From: Gordonia namibiensis NBRC 108229
Lineage (GTDB): Bacteria; Actinomycetota; Actinomycetes; Mycobacteriales; Mycobacteriaceae
Assembly: GCF_000298235.1 (NCBI RefSeq)
Contig: NZ_BAHE01000011.1
Location: 124,001 to 188,000 of the forward strand
DNA: 64,000 bases
Reading direction: 5' to 3'
This document shows positions 41,068-48,992 of the stretch, in pieces; the first letter of the stretch is position 1; every line of letters starts with the position of its first letter. The notes beneath the pieces were generated by a model, which was given only the letters and a program-made list of their open reading frames with translations, was not told the origin of the DNA and made no database searches. Made by a program: the position numbers and the translations under genes.

Positions 41068-41244
41068 GCACCCACGGTGCGCCGAGTCGATTCCGCCGAC
41101 GCGGACACGGCCGCGTCGTCGTCGGATCGGTTCCGCGGCCCCCTCTCCTGCCCGGCCGGAGCTGCCCCAGACGGCATCGCACGCGGGCGGCGACGGCTGG
41201 CGCGCCATCGATCGGCGACGCGACAACCCGATTAGGGTGTGTTC

Positions 41245-41748
41245 ATGGCAGGGCGCAGCATGGACTTCGATCCCATCGCCGAGGCACGGGACAACTGGAC
41301 CGAGGCCGGGTGGGGCGACGTCGCCGACGGCATGGTCGCGGTGACCTCGGTAATGCGTGCCCACCAGATCCTGCTGGCCCGCGTCGAGGCCACGTTGCGC
41401 CCCTTCGATCTGAGCTTCTCCCGGTTCGAGCTTCTCCGACTGCTCGCGTTCTCACGCCAGGGCGCACTCCCGATCACCAAGGCGAGCGACCGTCTCCAAG
41501 TTCACGTCACCAGCGTCACACACGCGATCCGGCGCCTCGAGGAGGGCGGCCTCGTCCGCCGCGTCCCCCACCCCACCGACGGCCGCACCACCCTCGTCGA
41601 GATCACCGACCTGGGCCGCTCCACCGTCGAAGACGCCACCAAGACCCTCAACGAGAAGGTCTTCGCCGACGTCGGCATGACCGACGACGAGATGGCCGGC
41701 CTCGTCGGGGCCATCCAATCGCTGCGGAAGCACAACGGCGACTTCTGA
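41245..41748 (+). CDS. MarR-family regulator
   Basis: 167 residues. ATG 41245 has no Shine-Dalgarno, but a TAGGGT hexamer ends six bases before it, consistent with a leaderless message. The winged-helix core reads FSRFELLRLLAFSRQGALPI, the recognition-helix region LQVHVTSVTHAIRRLEEGG, and the wing RRVPHPTDGRTTLVEITDLG, all typical MarR. Divergent from the NRPS (start-to-start about 880 bp), it is the nearest candidate regulator of it. It is followed at once by palindromic repeat copy 2. Confidence 0.87.
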   Translation: MAGRSMDFDPIAEARDNWTEAGWGDVADGMVAVTSVMRAHQILLARVEATLRPFDLSFSRFELLRLLAFSRQGALPITKASDRLQVHVTSVTHAIRRLEEGGLVRRVPHPTDGRTTLVEITDLGRSTVEDATKTLNEKVFADVGMTDDEMAGLVGAIQSLRKHNGDF

Positions 41749-41751
41749 TGT

Positions 41752-41790
41752 GTATGACGTTGTGCCCGGCTTCCGGGTTCAACGTCATAC
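41752..41790. repeat. Palindromic repeat family A, copy 2
   Basis: 18-nt arms GTATGACGTTGTGCCCGG and CCGGGTTCAACGTCATAC (16 of 18 paired), loop CTT, then CGGA as in the other copies. Begins three bases after the marR stop. Confidence 0.8.
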
Positions 41791-41848
41791 GGAACACCGC
41801 GGCTCAGGACACGGGAACCAGTTAAGGCGCCGTCCGCGTCGAATCATC

Positions 41849-42718
41849 GTGGACATCACCGAACTGACCGTCCGTCGAGACGGCGTGTTCTCGGCCCAGG
41901 AGGCACGCGAATGCGGCGTCAGCTCCTCATCGATCCAGCGCAAGGTGGCCGCCGGCGAGTGGAAAGCCGTGGCACGAGGCGTGTACCTCGTCAACGGGCA
42001 CGCACGGTCGGCGCGGGCACAGGCACGGATTGCGGTGCTGTCGGTACACAACGACGCAGTGCTGGGTGGTGCGGCTGCCGCGTGGTGGCTCGGCCTCCAC
42101 GATGCCGAGCCCCGCAAACACGTCGTGTTCACCAGAACGCGTGGCGACGCCCGACGATCGTCGGCAACGGCGCTGGCCCGATACCGACTGCTGCATGATG
42201 CAGACGTCACGGTGCACGAGGGCCTTCGGACAACAGCGCCCGCGCTGACCGTCCTCGAGGCGTCACTCGACATCGGGGTGAGCATCCTCGATTCGGCACT
42301 GTTGACCAAACGAGTCACCGTCGCAGGCCTCGAGGCAGCGCACGCCCGCTACCCCAGGCGGCACGGAGCGACTCGCGCGGCGTCGTATCTGCGGCTCCTG
42401 GGCAACGGAGCGAGGTCGGAGGCCGAGAGACTGACCGCGAACCTGCTGTCGGCCGGTGGCGTCTCCGGCTGGATCGCGAACATGCCCGCCTACGGGTACG
42501 TTATCGACTTCGCGATCCCGCGCGTGAAGGTCGCGGTGGAGATCGATGGCTTCGCGTTCCACCGCGACGCAGCCGCATTCCAGCGAGACCGTTTGAAGCG
42601 CAATCTGCTGGTCGCGAACGGGTGGACCGTCCTCAACTTCACCTGGGCCGACCTCATCGAGCGTCCGACGGACATCGTCGAGGGGGTGAAGGCGGCACTT
42701 CAGCGCGCCGCCAGCTGA
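41849..42718 (+). CDS. AbiEi-like winged-helix + DUF559 (Vsr/PD-(D/E)XK-like) protein
   Basis: 289 residues from GTG 41849; the ribosome site is poor, so the start is uncertain and the frame extends to 41750. The N-terminal 60 residues resemble the AbiEi-type antitoxin winged helix (DGVFSAQEARECGVSS, then GEWKAVARGVYLV). The last 100 residues carry the DUF559 nuclease-like signature: Glu in RSEAERL, Asp in YVIDFAIP, the VEIDG pair, and DRLKRNLLVANGWTVLNFTW. This architecture recurs in actinobacteria and is often annotated as a type IV antitoxin-domain protein, but no toxin gene adjoins it. It is bracketed by two palindromic repeats. Function unknown. Confidence 0.75.
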   Translation: MDITELTVRRDGVFSAQEARECGVSSSSIQRKVAAGEWKAVARGVYLVNGHARSARAQARIAVLSVHNDAVLGGAAAAWWLGLHDAEPRKHVVFTRTRGDARRSSATALARYRLLHDADVTVHEGLRTTAPALTVLEASLDIGVSILDSALLTKRVTVAGLEAAHARYPRRHGATRAASYLRLLGNGARSEAERLTANLLSAGGVSGWIANMPAYGYVIDFAIPRVKVAVEIDGFAFHRDAAAFQRDRLKRNLLVANGWTVLNFTWADLIERPTDIVEGVKAALQRAAS

Positions 42719-42723
42719 AAACA

Positions 42724-42762
42724 GTATGACGTTGTGCCCGGAAACCGGGCACAACGTCATAC
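42724..42762. repeat. Palindromic repeat family A, copy 3
   Basis: Perfect 18-nt arms GTATGACGTTGTGCCCGG and complement around an AAA loop, followed by CGGA. Starts six bases after the stop of the DUF559 gene and lies before the convergent mmsB stop, so it can also terminate both. Confidence 0.85.
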
Positions 42763-42785
42763 GGACTTATAGCAGGTGCTGCGAC

Positions 42786-43655
42786 CTAGTGCAGCGAGGT
42801 GATGATCGCGCTGAAGTCGAGGTCTCCGTGCTGCTCGGCGAAGCCGCGGTACAGCTGTGCGGCGTGGGAACCGAGCGGGGCGCGGGAACCGGTGCTGGCG
42901 ACGGCGTCCATCGCGAGACCGAGGTCCTTGTTCATCAGTGCGGTGGCGAACCCGGGCTTGAAGTCGTTGTTCGCCGGCGAGGTCGGGACCGGGCCCGGGA
43001 CCGGGCAGTTGGTCTCGATGGCCCAGCAGTTGCCGGTGGCGCCGGTGACGACGTCGTAGAGCGCCTGCTCGTCGAGACCCAGCTTCTGGGCCAGGACGAA
43101 GGCCTCGCCGACGGCGATCTGCTGGACGGCGAGGAGCATGTTGTTGCACACCTTCGCCGCCTGGCCGGCACCCGCCGCACCGCAGTGGATGATCTTGCCG
43201 GCCATCGGGTCGAGGGTTCCCCGCGCCGCGGCGAAGGCCTCGTCCTCGCCGCCGACCATGAAGGCAAGCGTGCCCGCGGTGGCGCCCTTGACGCCGCCCG
43301 AGACGGGGGCGTCGACCTGGGCGAAACCGGAATCGACGGCCCGGCGGTGGATCTCCCGCGCATCGTCGACCGAGATGGTCGACGAGTCGATGAAGAGCGC
43401 ACCGGTCTGGGCGGCCGGCAGGACCTCGTCGTAGACCTTCTTCACGATGCCGCCGTTGGGCAGCATGGTGATCACGACCTCGGACCCGGACACCGCCTCG
43501 ATGGCCGCGGGGAACGTCTCGATCCCGTTGGACTTGGCGGTCTCGATCGCCTCGGGGGACAGGTCGAATCCGCGGACGGTGTGGCCGGCCTTGACCAGGT
43601 TGGCGGCCATCGGGCCACCCATGTTGCCGAGGCCGAGGAAAGCGATCGTCGTCAT
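42786..43655 (-). CDS. mmsB: 3-hydroxyisobutyrate dehydrogenase
   Basis: 289 residues; ATG 43655 is spaced eight bases from GGGAG, better than ATG 43661. N-terminal NAD motif FLGLGNMGGPMAANL, then the substrate-binding signature DAPVSGGVKGATAGTLAFMVGG, and the catalytic Lys in GAGQAAKVCNNM. It oxidises 3-hydroxyisobutyrate to methylmalonate semialdehyde in valine catabolism. It is the last gene of the leftward mmsA - acyl-CoA dehydrogenase - mmsB operon. Confidence 0.93.
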   Translation of the reverse strand: MTTIAFLGLGNMGGPMAANLVKAGHTVRGFDLSPEAIETAKSNGIETFPAAIEAVSGSEVVITMLPNGGIVKKVYDEVLPAAQTGALFIDSSTISVDDAREIHRRAVDSGFAQVDAPVSGGVKGATAGTLAFMVGGEDEAFAAARGTLDPMAGKIIHCGAAGAGQAAKVCNNMLLAVQQIAVGEAFVLAQKLGLDEQALYDVVTGATGNCWAIETNCPVPGPVPTSPANNDFKPGFATALMNKDLGLAMDAVASTGSRAPLGSHAAQLYRGFAEQHGDLDFSAIITSLH

Positions 43656-43714
43656 TGTCATTGCTCCCTAAAGTGTTTGCCTGCGAAAACCAATGCGTTG
43701 GGCGCGAGTTCGCG

Positions 43715-44890
43715 TCAGCTCTCCCGGTAGCGGGACGCGATCGAACGGCCGAGGACGACCCGCATGATCTCGTTGGTCCCTTCCAGGATGCGGTGCACTC
43801 GGAGGTCGCGGACGATTTTCTCGATTCCGTACTCGGACAGATATCCGTAGCCGCCGTGCAACTGCAGTGCCTTGTCGGCGACGTCGTAGCAGCTGTCGGT
43901 GACGAATCGCTTGGCCATCGCGCACTGCTCCACCTTGTCCGGGGCACCGTCGTCGAGGGCGGTCGCCGCGTGCCACAGCATGAGCCGTGAGGTCTGCAGC
44001 GAGGTCGCCATGTCGGCGAGCGTGAATCGGATGGTCGGCTCGTCGAGCAGCGAGTTGCCGAACGCACGACGACTCGAGACGTAGGCGGCCGCCTTGTCGA
44101 AGGCCGCCTGGGCGCCACCGAGCGACGACGCCGCGATGTTGAGCCGGCCACCGTTGAGGCCGTTCATCGCGATGCCGAAGCCGATGCCCTCGGTCTCGGC
44201 GAGCAGGTTCGACGCCGGGACCCGCACCTCGTCGAGGATGACCTGCGCGGTGGGCTGGGCGTTCCAGCCCATCTTGTGTTCCTGCGCACCGAAACTCAGT
44301 CCCGGGGTGTCCTTCTCGACCAGGAAGGTGGAGATGCCCTTGGGGCCGGCGTCGCCCGTGCGGGCCATCACCACGTACAGGTCCGACGACCCGGCACCGG
44401 AGATGAACTGCTTGACCCCGGTGAGGACGTACTCGTCACCCTGACGTTCGGCGCGGGTGGACAGTGCCGCCGCATCCGAGCCGGCACCGGGCTCGGTCAG
44501 GCAGTAACTCGCGATGGTCTCCATCGTCGCCAGCCGCGGCACCCACTTGTTGCGCTGCTCGTCGGTGCCGTAGTGGTCGACCATCCACGCGCACATGTTG
44601 TGGATGGAGAGGAACGACGCCACCGCCGGATCGGCGTAGGCCAGCTGCTCGAAGATCCGCACACCGTCGAGGCGGCGGAGTCCGCTGCCCCCGGCTTCCT
44701 CGGAACAGTAGATGGCACCCATCCCCAGTTCGGCCGCCTCACGCAGTTCGGCAACCGGAAAATGTTTGGACGCATCCCATTCCAGCGCGTACGGCGCCAG
44801 TTTCTTGGCCGCGAAAGCCGCGGCGGTCTCGACGATGACGCGCTCGTCACCGTCGAGCCGCGCGACTGCGGCCTCGGCAAGTGTGGTCAT
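43715..44890 (-). CDS. Acyl-CoA dehydrogenase, isobutyryl-CoA type
   Basis: 391 residues. ACAD signatures: YCLTEPGAGSDAAAL near residue 130, the FAD-binding block with RRAFGNSLLDEPTIRF, QLHGGYGYLSEYGIEK and the catalytic Glu in RILEGTNEIMR near the C-terminus. Between mmsA and mmsB it most likely oxidises isobutyryl-CoA to methacrylyl-CoA in valine breakdown. Gap to mmsA is only 14 bp. Short/branched-chain specificity is inferred from context. Confidence 0.92.
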   Translation of the reverse strand: MTTLAEAAVARLDGDERVIVETAAAFAAKKLAPYALEWDASKHFPVAELREAAELGMGAIYCSEEAGGSGLRRLDGVRIFEQLAYADPAVASFLSIHNMCAWMVDHYGTDEQRNKWVPRLATMETIASYCLTEPGAGSDAAALSTRAERQGDEYVLTGVKQFISGAGSSDLYVVMARTGDAGPKGISTFLVEKDTPGLSFGAQEHKMGWNAQPTAQVILDEVRVPASNLLAETEGIGFGIAMNGLNGGRLNIAASSLGGAQAAFDKAAAYVSSRRAFGNSLLDEPTIRFTLADMATSLQTSRLMLWHAATALDDGAPDKVEQCAMAKRFVTDSCYDVADKALQLHGGYGYLSEYGIEKIVRDLRVHRILEGTNEIMRVVLGRSIASRYRES

Positions 44891-44904
44891 ATCTGTGGCC
44901 GCAC

Positions 44905-46437
44905 TCAGTCCATCGTCGGGATGACGAACTCGGCGCCGTCCTTGATGCCCGACGGCCAGCGCGTCGTGATGGTCTTAGTCTTGGTGTAGAACTGGATCGA
45001 CGCCGGACCATGCTGGTTGAGGTCGCCGAATCCCGAGCGCTTCCATCCACCGAAGGTGTAGTACGCCACCGGAACCGGGATCGGCACGTTGACGCCGACC
45101 ATGCCGACGTCGACGCGTGCGGCGAAGTCGCGGGCCGCGTCGCCGTCCTGGGTGAAGATGGCGGTGCCGTTGCCGTACTGGTGATCGGTGGCCAGCGCGA
45201 GGGCTTCCTCGTAGTCGGCCGCACGAACGATCTGCAGCACCGGACCGAAGATCTCCTCCTGGTACGAGGTCATGTCCTTGGTGACACGGTCGAACAGGGT
45301 CGGGCCGATGAAGAAGCCCTTCGAGATGTCCTCGTCGCCGAAGGTCTGCTCGTCGCTGGCGCGCTCGCGGCCGTCGATGACCAGCTCGGCACCCTCCTCG
45401 ACGCCCTTGGTGATGTAGCCGCGGACACGCTCGAGTGCAGCCGCGGTGACCAGCGGGCCGTAGTCGGCCTTCGGGTCGAGGCTGTGGCCGACGCGCAGCG
45501 CGTTGACGCGATCGATCAGCTTGGCGCGCAGACGATCTGCGGTCTCCTCACCGACCGGGACCGCGACCGAGATGGCCATGCAACGCTCGCCGGCACTGCC
45601 GTAGCCGGCACCGATCAACGCATCGACGACCTGGTCGAGGTTGGCGTCGGGCATGATGATCATGTGGTTCTTGGCGCCACCGAAGCACTGCGAACGCTTA
45701 CCGTGTGCGGCTGCGGTCGAGTAGATGTACTGCGCGATGTCCGAGCTGCCGACGAAGCCGAGAGCCTTCACGTCCGGGTGGGTCAGCAGCGCGTCGACGG
45801 ACTCCTTGTCGCCGTGGACGACCTGGAACACACCGTCGGGAAGCCCTGCCTCGGTGAACAATTCGGCCAGGCGGACCGGAACCGAGGGGTCCCGCTCGCT
45901 GGGCTTGAGGATGAAGGCGTTGCCGCATGCGAGCGCAGGACCGGCCTTCCACAGCGGGATCATCGCCGGGAAGTTGAACGGGGTGATGCCGGCGACCACG
46001 CCGAGCGGCTGACGGACCGAGTGCACGTCGATGCCGCTGCCGGCGCCTTCGGTGAACTCACCCTTGATGAGATGCGGGATGCCGATGGCGAATTCGATGA
46101 CCTCGATGCCGCGCTGGATGTCACCGAGGGCGTCGGCGTGGGTCTTGCCGTGCTCGAGCGACAGGGTGGTCGCGAGCTCGTCGGCGTTCTTGTTGACCAG
46201 GTCGACGAAGCGCATCAGGACACGCGCACGTCGCTGCGGGTTCCAGGCGGCCCATTCCTTCTGGGCTTCCTTGGCGGTGGCGACGGCCGCGGCGACCTCG
46301 TCGGTCGAGGCGAGCGGCACCTGGGCCTGCACGGCACCGGTGCTGGGGTTGAAGACGTCGGCGAAGCGGCCACCCTCGGCGGTGACGCGCTTGCCGTTGA
46401 GGAAGTGCGGGATGGACGGGACTGCGGGAGCGGACAC
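44905..46437 (-). CDS. mmsA: Methylmalonate-semialdehyde dehydrogenase (CoA-acylating)
   Basis: 510 residues, ATG. Aldehyde dehydrogenase fold with ITPFNFPAMIPLW, LKPSERDPSVP, FGGAKNHMIIMPDA and the catalytic Cys in GSAGERCMAIS, all characteristic of MmsA rather than generic ALDHs. It converts methylmalonate semialdehyde with CoA and NAD to propionyl-CoA. First gene of the valine/isobutyrate operon. Confidence 0.94.
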   Translation of the reverse strand: MSAPAVPSIPHFLNGKRVTAEGGRFADVFNPSTGAVQAQVPLASTDEVAAAVATAKEAQKEWAAWNPQRRARVLMRFVDLVNKNADELATTLSLEHGKTHADALGDIQRGIEVIEFAIGIPHLIKGEFTEGAGSGIDVHSVRQPLGVVAGITPFNFPAMIPLWKAGPALACGNAFILKPSERDPSVPVRLAELFTEAGLPDGVFQVVHGDKESVDALLTHPDVKALGFVGSSDIAQYIYSTAAAHGKRSQCFGGAKNHMIIMPDANLDQVVDALIGAGYGSAGERCMAISVAVPVGEETADRLRAKLIDRVNALRVGHSLDPKADYGPLVTAAALERVRGYITKGVEEGAELVIDGRERASDEQTFGDEDISKGFFIGPTLFDRVTKDMTSYQEEIFGPVLQIVRAADYEEALALATDHQYGNGTAIFTQDGDAARDFAARVDVGMVGVNVPIPVPVAYYTFGGWKRSGFGDLNQHGPASIQFYTKTKTITTRWPSGIKDGAEFVIPTMD

Positions 46438-46641
46438 TTCAGATCACCTTGATTCTTCTCGGGGGTTTTGGGGCTTCGGGGTCGTGGCGCGTATTGGGGA
46501 TGTGCGGACTGGTCGCCGGCGACTGGGCCGAGATCGAGCACCCCGACACGATCGGCCCGGGGTATGTCCTCTGTCACCACATAGTAGGACATCCAAGTAT
46601 TTCTTCCAACCCCCCGCCCACCTGCGATTTAGTTCCAGCGA
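46438..46641. promoter_or_regulatory. Divergent promoter region of mmsA and flavodoxin
   Basis: Contains ATGTCCT, 15-nt spacer, AGGACAT (46564-46592), a perfect 7-bp inverted repeat on the mmsA side that may be a repressor site. No other feature was recognised in these 204 bp. Confidence 0.4.
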
Positions 46642-46660
46642 GCGGGTTAGGCTAGCCTCT
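46642..46660. promoter_or_regulatory. DtxR/IdeR-type iron box upstream of flavodoxin
   Basis: GCGGGTTAGGCTAGCCTCT matches 13 of 19 positions of the consensus TTAGGTTAGSCTAACCTAA, with the perfect core AGGCTAGCCT (46649-46658). It is 36 bp before the flavodoxin ATG, where an iron-dependent repressor would block transcription. Confidence 0.6.
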
Positions 46661-46696
46661 CTGGCGTAAATGCCGACGTCGAGAGGAGTTCTGCAT

Positions 46697-47140
46697 ATGT
46701 CGGTCGTCATCCTCTACGGAACCGAGACCGGAACGGGTGAGCTCGTCGCGGACGCGATCGCGGACGCGCTCAACCAGCACGATCCCTCGATCTACGACAT
46801 GAGTGAGTACGCGGTCGAAGACCTCGACCCCGCTGACTTCCTGGTGATCGTCTGCTCGACCTACGGCGAGGGCGAGCTGCCCACCGGTGCCGAGCCCTTC
46901 GCCGAGGAGCTCGAGAGCGTCAACCCCGACCTGAGCGGACTGCGCTTCGCCGTGTTCGGGCTCGGCGACTCGATCTACGACACCTTCAACCGCGGCGGCG
47001 AGATCGTCGCCGAGATGCTGACGAAGCGTGGCGCGGTCCAGGTCGGCGAGCACGCCCGCCACGACAACTCGTCGTCGATCAAGCCCGCCAAGCAGGCCGA
47101 GGAATGGGCCGAGGGCATCGCGGAGCTGGTCGAGGGCTGA
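46697..47140 (+). CDS. Flavodoxin-family protein (MioC/FldA-like)
   Basis: 147 residues; ATG 46697 follows GAGAGGAG, in preference to the in-frame start at 46670. FMN phosphate-binding loop YGTETGTGEL at residue 7, then the aromatic-gating loops around CSTYGEGELPTGA and FGLGDSIYDTFNRGG. Single-domain flavodoxins carry electrons in place of ferredoxin. The iron-box-like site upstream fits induction on iron starvation. Partner enzymes are not evident; fprB in the same window is a possible reductase. Confidence 0.88.
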   Translation: MSVVILYGTETGTGELVADAIADALNQHDPSIYDMSEYAVEDLDPADFLVIVCSTYGEGELPTGAEPFAEELESVNPDLSGLRFAVFGLGDSIYDTFNRGGEIVAEMLTKRGAVQVGEHARHDNSSSIKPAKQAEEWAEGIAELVEG

Positions 47141-47180
47141 CCCGACCAAGCGGGCTCAGAACCGCCTGATCACGGTTCGA

Positions 47181-48059
47181 TCATGCCGCCGACCGCCCCG
47201 CGGTCGGCGGCATCTCTGCTTCTGCGGCAACCGCCTGTTCGTATCCCCGGACCGCGGACAGCTTCGCCAGCTCGCACACCGCGCGGATCATGATCGCGAG
47301 CACGATGCCGAGGAACATCGCGGTGGGCACGGACACATTGAGGTTCTCGCCGAGCAGCAGCACGCCGAGCACCATCGCGACCGCCGGCTCGGCGACCGTC
47401 ATCGACGGGAACGACGTCTGCAGGTCGCCGGCACCGAAACCCAGCTGCTGGGCGATCACCGCGCACACGACGACCAGCACGAACAGGTAGATCTCCGGTT
47501 GGAGGAAGGTGCGCCAGAACTCGTGCGTGACCTGGAAGATCACCGCTTTGATCAGCAGTGCCGAAACCCCGAAGAGCGTGCCCGCGACGAGTCCGTAGAA
47601 CAGCGCCTTGTAGTGCGGACTCGAGCGGCGTGCCAGCAGCACAAGGCCGACGACGACCCCGACGACGGCCCCGACCGTGCCCCACAGCAGCAGCGCATCC
47701 GGTCGTCGGAGTGACGGCTCCGGCCGGGAGACGAGCAGGAATGTCGCGACGCAGGCGACCAGCACGCCACCCCAGGCCCATTCGATACGCGCGGGATGCC
47801 GGTGATCGGCCCAGGCCTCCAGCGGCAGCGCGAACAGCACCGCCAGCACGACGAGTGGCTGCACCAGCAGGATCGACCCGAGACCCAGCGCCGACGCCTG
47901 CAGGCCGAAGCCGCAGAGCGCGATGACGGCGCCCACCCACCATCCGGCGGTGATCGCGCCGTTGACCCGCGACGCACGCTGCCGCAGCACGGTGCCGGCT
48001 GCGATCAACAACGCCGCCAGCACCGCCAGGAGCGCGGGTACCCAGGTGTGCACGTCCAC
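47181..48059 (-). CDS. DMT-superfamily (EamA-like) transporter
   Basis: 292 residues from GTG 48059; the frame is open further upstream to an ATG at 48170, but that would prefix a non-hydrophobic leader and overlap the divergent gene's start. About nine or ten hydrophobic helices, two-repeat organisation (ALLAVLAALLIAAG at the start, ALFYGLVAGTLFGVSALLIK beginning the second half), and the late motif VLGVLLLGENLNV. Family members export small metabolites. No substrate hint in context. Confidence 0.75.
   Translation of the reverse strand: MDVHTWVPALLAVLAALLIAAGTVLRQRASRVNGAITAGWWVGAVIALCGFGLQASALGLGSILLVQPLVVLAVLFALPLEAWADHRHPARIEWAWGGVLVACVATFLLVSRPEPSLRRPDALLLWGTVGAVVGVVVGLVLLARRSSPHYKALFYGLVAGTLFGVSALLIKAVIFQVTHEFWRTFLQPEIYLFVLVVVCAVIAQQLGFGAGDLQTSFPSMTVAEPAVAMVLGVLLLGENLNVSVPTAMFLGIVLAIMIRAVCELAKLSAVRGYEQAVAAEAEMPPTAGRSAA
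47184..47212. terminator. Hairpin terminator for flavodoxin within the DMT gene's 3' end
   Basis: TGCCGCCGACCG and CGGTCGGCGGCA are perfect 12-bp arms around a 5-nt loop. The sequence also encodes the last codons of the convergent DMT transporter. Confidence 0.7.
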
Positions 48060-48168
48060 AAGGGTAAAGGCGTCGCGTACCCCGCGCCCGAATCGGGCAC
48101 CGGTCGGAGCCGTCGCACCCGGTGTCGCAACGTCGGCGACCAGCGCCGGGGGCGTACATTCGACAACC

Positions 48169-48456
48169 ATGCGGTATCGGTCGGATCTGGAACGCCTGGC
48201 GACCCTCGATGCAGCCGCGATCGAGCGGGCCTGCGCCGACTGCACGACCCTGGACGAACTCATCGGGTGTGCCGTCGACGAACACCTCGAGTTCGATGCG
48301 CTGGCCGACGAGGCCGAGGCGTGCGACGAGTACGAGCACGCCGCCTACCTCCGCCAGGAGGGCGCGGCCTGGCGCGCGACCGTCCGCCTCCTGCGCACCA
48401 TCGCCGCCGACCCCGACGCCTATCCGGTCGAGTCCCGGCGCACCGGGACCGCATGA
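48169..48456 (+). CDS. Small acidic helical protein of unknown function
   Basis: 95 residues, rich in Ala, Glu and Asp, all helical in appearance (ERLATLDAAAIERACADC; HLEFDALADEAEACDEYEHA), no membrane segment. Three Cys in the centre. TACATT ends eight bases before the ATG, consistent with a leaderless transcript; no Shine-Dalgarno. Its stop overlaps the SixA-like gene (ATGA), so the two form an operon. Not recognised. Confidence 0.65.
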   Translation: MRYRSDLERLATLDAAAIERACADCTTLDELIGCAVDEHLEFDALADEAEACDEYEHAAYLRQEGAAWRATVRLLRTIAADPDAYPVESRRTGTA

Positions 48457-48947
48457 GCGGCACGCGCACGCTGATCCTGATGCGTCACGGGAAGTCGGGC
48501 TATCCCCCGGCGACCCGCGACCACGACCGTCCCCTCGCCGAACGCGGTGAACGGCAGGCCGCCCTCGCGGGACGGTGGATGTCCGACGAGGGCCTCCGCG
48601 TCGACGCGGTGCTGTGCTCGACATCGACCCGGACCCGGCAGACCCTCGAGCGGACCGGCGTCCGGGCCCCGGTCACCTATGTCGAGGACATCTACGGCGG
48701 TGATCCCGACGACGTGCTGGAGACCATCCGCATCCACGCACCGGCCGAGGCGTCCACGCTGCTCGTCGTCGGTCACGAACCCGGGATGCCGCAGACCGCA
48801 CTGACGCTCGACCCCTCCGGTTTCATCGATCGGTTTCCGACATCCGCTTATGCGGTACTCACCGTGTCGCAGCCCTGGGATCGCCTCGGCATGACCCCGG
48901 ACCCCGACGCGCACCTCGTCGGCGTCCGGGTACCGCGCGAGGAGTGA
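48453..48947 (+). CDS. SixA-like phosphohistidine phosphatase (histidine phosphatase superfamily)
   Basis: 164 residues starting at the ATGA overlap. Catalytic RHG motif in LILMRHGKSGYPPATRDHDR, then PLAERGERQA with the second conserved Arg region, CSTSTRTRQT, and the second catalytic His in VVGHEPGMP. Short proteins of this type dephosphorylate phosphohistidine on signalling or phosphotransfer proteins. Followed 46 bp later by nadE. Confidence 0.87.
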   Translation: MSGTRTLILMRHGKSGYPPATRDHDRPLAERGERQAALAGRWMSDEGLRVDAVLCSTSTRTRQTLERTGVRAPVTYVEDIYGGDPDDVLETIRIHAPAEASTLLVVGHEPGMPQTALTLDPSGFIDRFPTSAYAVLTVSQPWDRLGMTPDPDAHLVGVRVPREE

Positions 48948-48992
48948 CCTCGGCTGCTCGACGGCAGACCTCGAGCGAGCATTGGAGCGCGA

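Noticed and set aside
40860..41182. Short leftward frames between NRPS and marR (about 95-105 codons)
   Set aside because: Their translations are low-complexity and come from the TTTGTCAC repeats; no ribosome site or family resemblance.
41849..42718. Complete type IV toxin-antitoxin system
   Set aside because: Only the AbiEi-like winged helix is present, fused to DUF559; no AbiEii nucleotidyltransferase gene adjoins.
12931..42762. Insertion-sequence ends
   Set aside because: The palindromes lack target duplications and no transposase of a known family is present; treated as an extragenic repeat family instead.
47184..47212. Regulatory hairpin for the DMT transporter
   Set aside because: It lies at the 3' end of that gene and just after flavodoxin, so a terminator is the simpler reading.
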